Shown here: positions 39,251-44,205 of the stretch, in pieces
How the letters are laid out: each line of letters opens with the position of its first letter
How positions within the stretch are numbered: position 1 is the first letter of the stretch
Assembly (NCBI GenBank): GCA_030529545.1
Contig: JAUMWR010000014.1
Span: forward strand, 1-44,205
DNA from: Buchananella hordeovulneris
Lineage (GTDB): Bacteria; Actinomycetota; Actinomycetes; Actinomycetales; Actinomycetaceae
Direction of reading: 5' to 3'
Length of the DNA: 44,205 nt
Made by a program: the position numbers and the translations under genes
The notes under the pieces: generated by a model
What the model saw: only the letters and a program-made list of their open reading frames with translations
Databases searched by the model: none
Told to the model about the DNA's origin: nothing

Positions 39251-40552
39251 GATTCTCATGCGATCGGGTTGCTGGTGTCTGCGGCCACCGTGGTCGGAGT
39301 GCTCTTGCCTTCCCTGCTGCGACAAATCAATCGCAGCTCTCACATGAGGGCCGAGGACCGTTTCAGCGATGGCATTCGAGTCCTTTCCACGCAACGCTCC
39401 ACTCGGCCGGTGGTGGCCGACCCCCTGCAAACGCACCGGCCGCAACTGTTGCCCAGTACCCCGAAAGGACATGGCATGAAGCGTCCCGCCCTCACCGACA
39501 AGCGTCGCGCGGAGAAGCTTGCCGTTTTTGAGGAGCTGGTGGAGCAGCGCCGTTCTCGCGTGGCCAGCGTCAACCGGTGGGCCGCTGTCTACCGGTTCGT
39601 CTTTTTTGCGGCCGTGCTGGCTAGCATCGGTTTCGCGGTGGCGGCGTGGGCGACCACCTGGCCGTGGGTCAGCGTGGGAGGAGCGGTGGTTACTGCTGGC
39701 ACCGCGCTGCTGATGGGACGTCAGCTCACCGACCGCTGGGTGGCGGAGGATAAGGCACTGCGCGCTGAGATTGCGGTCGCCCGCCAGGAGGCAGGCGTCA
39801 TTACCACTCCGCGCGGGCTAGTGCGGATTCCCGTCTCGGCGCAGGCGATCGCCAACGGTTCCGCCGCGTCCCTGACGCTGCCGCCGCGCGCCGAGGCAGT
39901 CGGTGGGGGCAGCGAATCCATCGTGGAGGCTGTACGTGCCGGCGAGCAGGCGGAGCTGGAGGCCGCGACGGTCGCCAGTGAGGTTGCTGCGCGGGCCTGC
40001 GAGCTTGCCGCCGAGTCGATGGAGTCCGTGCAGGAGGTGGCTGAGCTGGTGGAGGCGGGCGTGGAGGCTGCCGGTGAGGTGGAGGGCGTGGCCGACGTTG
40101 CCGCCGACGCTCCTGCCGGCGCGGCCAGCGGCGTTATTGCCGAGGCCAGCGTCGAGGCGGAGGCACAGGCCGAGGCTGATGTGGCCGCACCGGTCGCAGC
40201 TCTGGCCTCCGCGCAGAGTGGCCTGGAGCAGGCGGGGGCCGGCGAGAACGTCGTCCACTCCGAAACCAAGCGAGCAAAGCCGGTAGCTGCGGGTGCTCGG
40301 GCAGAGCGCGGCTGGACGCCGCAGCCGCTGCCCGAGCCCACCTACGCGCGACAGGCGAAGATCACGCGGCGCGTGGCCAACCCCTACGACGGAGTGGGGC
40401 AGACCCAGCGCTCCGCTCGCCACGAGGGCACGCCGGTTACTGCGGCTGACTTGCGGGAGATGGAGCGCACGCTCAACGGTTCGGCGCGACTGGACGCGGA
40501 GACTGCACAGATGATTGAGTCCGTGCTGGAGCGCAGGCGAGCTGCCGGGTAG
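39248..40552 (+). CDS. Membrane protein with long Ala/Glu-rich linker, function unknown
   Basis: A 434-aa protein. It has a hydrophobic N-terminal helix (HAIGLLVSAATVVGVLLPSLL, 4-24), a polar basic stretch, two membrane helices (about 116-136 and 141-158), and then a long low-complexity region rich in Ala, Glu and Val (about 205-340). The end is ordered, with basic and polar residues (ADLREMERTLNGSARLDAETAQMIESVLERRR). It is not recognised beyond being an actinobacterial-type conserved membrane protein. Its linker holds one exact (40238-40256) and one two-mismatch (40090-40108) dispersed-word copy. Confidence 0.75.
   Translation: MDSHAIGLLVSAATVVGVLLPSLLRQINRSSHMRAEDRFSDGIRVLSTQRSTRPVVADPLQTHRPQLLPSTPKGHGMKRPALTDKRRAEKLAVFEELVEQRRSRVASVNRWAAVYRFVFFAAVLASIGFAVAAWATTWPWVSVGGAVVTAGTALLMGRQLTDRWVAEDKALRAEIAVARQEAGVITTPRGLVRIPVSAQAIANGSAASLTLPPRAEAVGGGSESIVEAVRAGEQAELEAATVASEVAARACELAAESMESVQEVAELVEAGVEAAGEVEGVADVAADAPAGAASGVIAEASVEAEAQAEADVAAPVAALASAQSGLEQAGAGENVVHSETKRAKPVAAGARAERGWTPQPLPEPTYARQAKITRRVANPYDGVGQTQRSARHEGTPVTAADLREMERTLNGSARLDAETAQMIESVLERRRAAG
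40238..40256 (+). repeat. Dispersed word, exact copy
   Basis: GCCGGCGAGAACGTCGTCC in the Ala/Glu-rich linker of the membrane protein (AGENVV). Identical to the copy at 17732. A two-mismatch inverted copy lies at 40090-40108. Confidence 0.75.
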
Positions 40553-40563
40553 GCAGCGGAGCT

Positions 40564-40605
40564 GAGGAGGGCGGCGTGGCCAGGGCCACGCCGCCCTCCT
40601 TTTTA
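40564..40605 (+). terminator. Strong intrinsic terminator
   Basis: GGAGGGCGGCGTGGC (40566-40580) and GCCACGCCGCCCTCC (40585-40599) pair perfectly around CAGG, followed by TTTTT. It ends the membrane-protein gene just before tRNA-Ala. Confidence 0.9.
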
Positions 40606-40655
40606 CATCCGCCAGCGGGCTTGCTAGTCTTACCCCGCACGGTTTACCGGGCCTT

Positions 40656-40728
40656 GGGGCTATGGCGCAGTTGGTAGCGCGTCTCGTTCGCAATGAGAAG
40701 GTCGGGGGTTCGAATCCCCCTAGCTCCA
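40656..40728 (+). tRNA. tRNA-Ala (anticodon CGC)
   Basis: A 73-nt cloverleaf. The acceptor GGGGCTA pairs with TAGCTCC (one G-T), the D arm is GCGC...GCGC, and the anticodon stem TCTCG/TGAGA closes the loop TTCGCAA with anticodon CGC. The T arm is GGGGG-TTCGAAT-CCCCC and the discriminator is A. CCA is not encoded. It reads GCG codons, which are common in this genome. Confidence 0.95.
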
Positions 40729-40741
40729 CTGAACCAAGTAA

Positions 40742-40772
40742 GGGCGGAGTGAAACTCCGCCCGTGCCTTTTG
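40742..40772 (+). terminator. Terminator of tRNA-Ala
   Basis: GGGCGGAGT (40742-40750), loop GAA, ACTCCGCCC (40754-40762), then GTGCCTTTTG. Confidence 0.8.
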
Positions 40773-40991
40773 ATAGACGTCTCTGCCCAGCCGGGTGGCG
40801 CACGGGCCCGCCCCGCACGGAGCAAGGGTCTAACGCGGTATCTATCGCTCCTCAAGCTGCGATCAAGGGCGTCAATCACACTTCTGTTTAGTGCAAGCAA
40901 GTACTAGTCTTGGTTTGGAATGTTCGATATTGGACATCTATGCGTTTCGCCCGGGCCCCGGGGGAGCGACTGGACAACTCTTGGAGAATGA
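40773..40991 (+). other. Leader region of the adhesin gene
   Basis: Nothing codes here. The stretch after about 40870 is clearly more AT-rich than the surroundings and should carry the adhesin promoter, but no -35/-10 pair stands out. GGAG at 40983-40986 is the ribosome-binding site for ATG 40992. Confidence 0.35.
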
Positions 40992-43900
40992 ATGAGTACA
41001 GCTCAGAGAACGTGGCGCAGAGGAATCACTGCGCTGGGTGCTGCTGTTGCCGTCCTCCTGGGGGGCATTGGCCTAACCCAGGTAGGAGCTGCGAACGCCG
41101 AGGCGGTCGGCCCGCACTCTGGCGTGAAGATTACCAGCATGGAGATTAAGAAGAAGTCGTCGACAGACAACGCTGGCGTTGATGGCACTGTTCGTAACAA
41201 TGACCTGGTCTACGGCAGCTGGGCATGGAGCGCCAAGGACGCTACTCCGCGACCGGTCGTGGGAGATTCGTTCACGTTCACCTTGTCCGATGCGTACCGA
41301 CTCCTCGACACGGCAACCTTCGACCTAGAAGTCAAGCCGGGTGTCTCAGTGGGCCGGTGTGAGATCACTAGTGTGGCAGCTGCCCCGCGCAAGGTAACTT
41401 GTACCTTCACCGATGGTCTGCAGGCGCAGTATGACGCTGGTGAGAGCTTTGTGCACGGTACTGGTTGGTTCGTGGCGCGTACGACCAAGGAAGTCCGGGA
41501 AAACTCCACCACCTTCAACCTGAACGGCGTGGAGAGTCCGGTGGCCAACCCCGGGGGGCAGCCGATCGGGCCGATCATCCACAGCTTCAACTCCACTGAT
41601 GTGCACAAGGCCACCGATGGTGTGAACTCGACCAGTAAGACCATCAGCTGGAACATTGCCTTCACGGGGGACAAACTCTCCCAGAAGTTTGGCGCTAATG
41701 TCCCCAACCCTGTGGTCTTCAAGGACGCGTTGGGCCCCGGCCACATGTACAACGAGGAATTGTCTTTCCAGGCGTTGAAGACGCGGGACCGCCCCAGCAT
41801 CGACCAGCGTCGTATCTACTGGCGTAGTAATCCCAGCGGCAGGTTCCCGATGGTGACGCCGGCGGACAACATCGGCATGTTCCGCGTCGAGGTCCAGTAC
41901 AACGCTGCGAAGACCGAGGCCACCTACAAGATTTACAAGGAGTCCGGCGACTGGTCCTCAGATGTCCTCTACATGCTTAGCTACCAGACCAAACCCACCA
42001 CTACCAATGGCGTCATCAACCCGGGCCTGAAGTACGAAAATGGTGTGAGCCTCGAGGGTACTGACGTTCAGTTGAGCCGCAATACGAAGTACGTACAGGC
42101 TGCTGGTGCAACCGCTGCGCTTGACCCTGCCTACGGAACCTTCAAGGTGTCTAAGACCCTGGGCGGTGTGGCTTCGGGCGAGATCCCGGCCGGCACCCAG
42201 GTGCGTTTCAACGTCCGCTACACGCTGCCGGCGGGATGGGACCCGGCGCAGCACCCGGAGTGGCAGGCCCCGGCCACCAACCCGTTCCAATTCCCGGTCG
42301 TCATTGGACAGGCCTCTACCTACTTCCCGAAGAACACTCCGTTCCCCGATGGAACGCAGATCGAGCTTTCCGAAGACCTACTGTTCGCTCAGCCCGCTCT
42401 GCCGGCTACGGTGCAATGGTCAAATCCGAACCTGACGGTAAACAAGAACACTGCTGCGACGGCGACCTTCAGCATCACCGCCGGCAAGATTGTTGAGGTT
42501 GACGCGGAGAACATTGCGTCCTTCAAGCCGAAGGTGAGTGTCGGTGACTACGTCTGGGAGGACGGCAACAAGGATGGCCTGCAGGGCGACGTTGCTGACA
42601 AGCCGATTCCGAATGTTACGTTGACGATTTCTCGTTCCGATGGTTTGCCGGTGCGTAAGGTTGACGGCACCGAGGTGACCACTACTGAGACGGACGACGC
42701 TGGGTTCTACTCCTTCGACGACCTTGAGATCCTGCCGGACAACGAGGTTTACAAGGTCACCGTGACCCCGCCCGCCGGCTATGCGCCGACCTTGGAGGGA
42801 CCGAGCAAGGGTAGTGGTGCCAACGACTCTTCGACCGACGTAGCTACTGCCCGCCGCCTTGCGGACGGTGAGCGCGATGACACCCTGGACTTTGGTTTTG
42901 TAAAGCTGGTTCCGGGTATCGACATCGAGAAGTACGACGGTGACTGGGGCGGGGTTACCTTCCAGGGTGATGAGCCTGTGCTCGAAGGCGGGCAGCCCCG
43001 CGACCTGCCGGCTGGCGACCGCGACACTGAGGATGCTGCTCTTGTGCTGCGTGGCAACCAGTCCCAGGAAGTGAAGTTCACCGTTACCAACACCGGTACT
43101 TCCGGGCTCAAGAACGTGGTGGTTAAGGACCAGACCTCCGTTGGTCCGGCCCTGGCTTCGCTGCGTTGCAACTGGGGTAACGAGTCTTTCGACTCCGTTA
43201 AGGGTGCTGACGGCGTGCTGACCGTAACGTTCCCGGCCGACAAGGTCTTGGCGGCCAAGGGCAAGATCGAGTGTGTGGGTACCATGCCCGCCCTGGGCGA
43301 GGTTGTTAAGCACGCCAACAACGCCACCGTGGAGGCCATCCCGGCTGCCGGCGGCGACAAGCTGTCCGACTCCGACCCGTGGCACGCTAAGCGCCCGGGC
43401 AAGGTCTCCGTGGGTGATTACGTGTGGCTGGACGCCAACAAGGACGGTATCCAGGACGACGGTGAGAGCCCGATTCAGGGTGTTGAGCTGCAGTTGGTGG
43501 GCCCGGACGGCAACGCCGTGACCGACATCAACGGTGTTGAGGTTGCCAACGTCACCACTAACGCCATGGGCAAGTACTTGTTTGCCAACCTGCCGACGCT
43601 GGCCGATGGTCAGAAGTACACGGTGAAGGTTGTGGGCGGCGTGCCGGCTGGTCTGGTCCCCACCAAGGCCGGTGAGAACAACGGTGCTGGCGCTAACGAC
43701 TCCTCCACCGCTGAGTCCTCGTCCGTGGCGGCTCTGACCACGGACGGTGCCGAGGACCTGACCCTCGACTTCGGCTTCATGAAGCCGGCTGTTTCCGTGG
43801 GTGACTATGTGTGGTTTGACGCCAACAAGGACGGCCTGCAAGACGAGTCTGATGTGCCGCTCAAGGACGTCGTTCTCACGATCTCCCGCAGCGACAACGC

Positions 43901-44205
43901 TCCAGTGAAGAACTCCGACGGTGTTGCGCTGACCGCTGAGCAGCTTTCCACCAAGACCAACAATGAGGGTAAGTACCTCTTCGCTAACTTGGAGGTCCTC
44001 ACGGGTGACGCCAAGTACGTCGTGACCGTTACTGCCCCTGCCGGGTATGTGGCTACCACTGCTGGGGTGGGTAGTGACCGCGCCAAGGACTCCTCCACCA
44101 ACACCGCTACCTCCGGTGCTCTGCCGAACGACGGTGACAAGGACCTCACGCTGGACTTTGGTTTTATCAAGCCGGCTGTTTCCGTGGGTGACTATGTGTG
44201 GTTTG
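40992..44205 (+). CDS. Large SdrD-like surface adhesin (3' truncated by window)
   Basis: At least 1071 residues, open at the right edge. A signal peptide (TAQRTWRRGITALGAAVAVL, cleavage probably near ANAEA, residue 36) is followed by an N-terminal adhesive region (about 40-510) of Ig-like beta folds with a paired Cys. SdrD B-type domains with the VSVGDYVW-x-D-x-NKDGLQ calcium-loop signature start at about 515, 805, 934 and 1063. A DUF11-like domain (about 640-800, VKFTVTNTGTSGLKNVVVKD) lies between the first two. The protein should be cell-wall anchored through an LPXTG motif beyond the window. GGAGAATGA precedes ATG 40992. Codon use is richer in T-ending codons than the neighbours. Confidence 0.9.
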   Translation, partial: MSTAQRTWRRGITALGAAVAVLLGGIGLTQVGAANAEAVGPHSGVKITSMEIKKKSSTDNAGVDGTVRNNDLVYGSWAWSAKDATPRPVVGDSFTFTLSDAYRLLDTATFDLEVKPGVSVGRCEITSVAAAPRKVTCTFTDGLQAQYDAGESFVHGTGWFVARTTKEVRENSTTFNLNGVESPVANPGGQPIGPIIHSFNSTDVHKATDGVNSTSKTISWNIAFTGDKLSQKFGANVPNPVVFKDALGPGHMYNEELSFQALKTRDRPSIDQRRIYWRSNPSGRFPMVTPADNIGMFRVEVQYNAAKTEATYKIYKESGDWSSDVLYMLSYQTKPTTTNGVINPGLKYENGVSLEGTDVQLSRNTKYVQAAGATAALDPAYGTFKVSKTLGGVASGEIPAGTQVRFNVRYTLPAGWDPAQHPEWQAPATNPFQFPVVIGQASTYFPKNTPFPDGTQIELSEDLLFAQPALPATVQWSNPNLTVNKNTAATATFSITAGKIVEVDAENIASFKPKVSVGDYVWEDGNKDGLQGDVADKPIPNVTLTISRSDGLPVRKVDGTEVTTTETDDAGFYSFDDLEILPDNEVYKVTVTPPAGYAPTLEGPSKGSGANDSSTDVATARRLADGERDDTLDFGFVKLVPGIDIEKYDGDWGGVTFQGDEPVLEGGQPRDLPAGDRDTEDAALVLRGNQSQEVKFTVTNTGTSGLKNVVVKDQTSVGPALASLRCNWGNESFDSVKGADGVLTVTFPADKVLAAKGKIECVGTMPALGEVVKHANNATVEAIPAAGGDKLSDSDPWHAKRPGKVSVGDYVWLDANKDGIQDDGESPIQGVELQLVGPDGNAVTDINGVEVANVTTNAMGKYLFANLPTLADGQKYTVKVVGGVPAGLVPTKAGENNGAGANDSSTAESSSVAALTTDGAEDLTLDFGFMKPAVSVGDYVWFDANKDGLQDESDVPLKDVVLTISRSDNAPVKNSDGVALTAEQLSTKTNNEGKYLFANLEVLTGDAKYVVTVTAPAGYVATTAGVGSDRAKDSSTNTATSGALPNDGDKDLTLDFGFIKPAVSVGDYVWF
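43782..44205 (+). repeat. Tandem B-domain repeat, 387-bp period
   Basis: A 37-nt stretch at 43782-43818 recurs exactly at 44169-44205, 387 nt (129 codons) later. The window ends inside the repeat, so copy number beyond it is unknown. Exact repeats of this kind allow the protein to lengthen or shorten by recombination. Confidence 0.8.

Noticed and set aside
42420-43841. Minus-strand 473-aa open frame inside the adhesin region
   Set aside because: The plus strand encodes repeated SdrD B domains; the reverse frame just mirrors the repeats.

Overview
The window reads as a high-GC actinobacterial chromosome, most likely an Actinomycetaceae relative (Actinomyces, Schaalia, Actinobaculum or Trueperella type). 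The evidence is the codon bias, the conserved run mscL / SAF protein / 5-FCL / galU / moeA / GNAT, many leaderless promoters of the form TAnnnT + 6-7 nt + start codon, and an SdrD-type surface adhesin. The species cannot be fixed from sequence reading alone.

Positions 1-7550 are the right part of an integrated mobile element that continues off the left edge. It ends at a 41-nt copy of the 3' end of tRNA-Arg(CCT) (7510-7550), next to a tyrosine integrase with palindromic arm-type repeats. A translationally coupled leftward operon encodes an excisionase-like HTH protein, a 1068-aa family B DNA polymerase, a DUF3223-like protein, a small charged protein, a MobC-like accessory protein and a MOB relaxase. 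Family B polymerase + integrase + tRNA att site + relaxase is the gene set of a pipolin, an element coding for a primer-independent PolB. The polymerase's motif C reads TTDG instead of DTD.

Positions 7550-44205 are host chromosome. From left to right: a YtrA-type GntR/ABC module; glycogen phosphorylase; a second GntR/ABC module; a secreted protein; an exporter-fold ABC pair behind a DtxR-like box; a GT2 / DUF6541 envelope pair; an AztABCD-like zinc importer with divergent leaderless promoters around a Zur-like box; a CstR-like persulfide sensor with a perfect operator opposite a CoA-disulfide reductase-rhodanese fusion and a 55-aa Cys-rich protein; a Nudix hydrolase; a 1427-aa DUF4011-type pseudo-helicase whose Walker A and nuclease residues are lost; an inverted array of 20-bp repeats; the mscL-to-GNAT block; an Ala/Glu-rich membrane protein; tRNA-Ala(CGC); and a large adhesin running off the right edge.

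The most unexpected signal is a dispersed word, GCCGGCGRSAACGTCGTCC. Five exact copies and three with one mismatch occur on both strands between about 15.9 and 40.3 kb, with weaker copies from 9.7 kb. It sits in intergenic DNA, in protein tails and in one inserted ABC linker, and has no full copy in the mobile element or the adhesin. It behaves like a genome-wide signal such as a DNA-uptake or chromosome-organising sequence.
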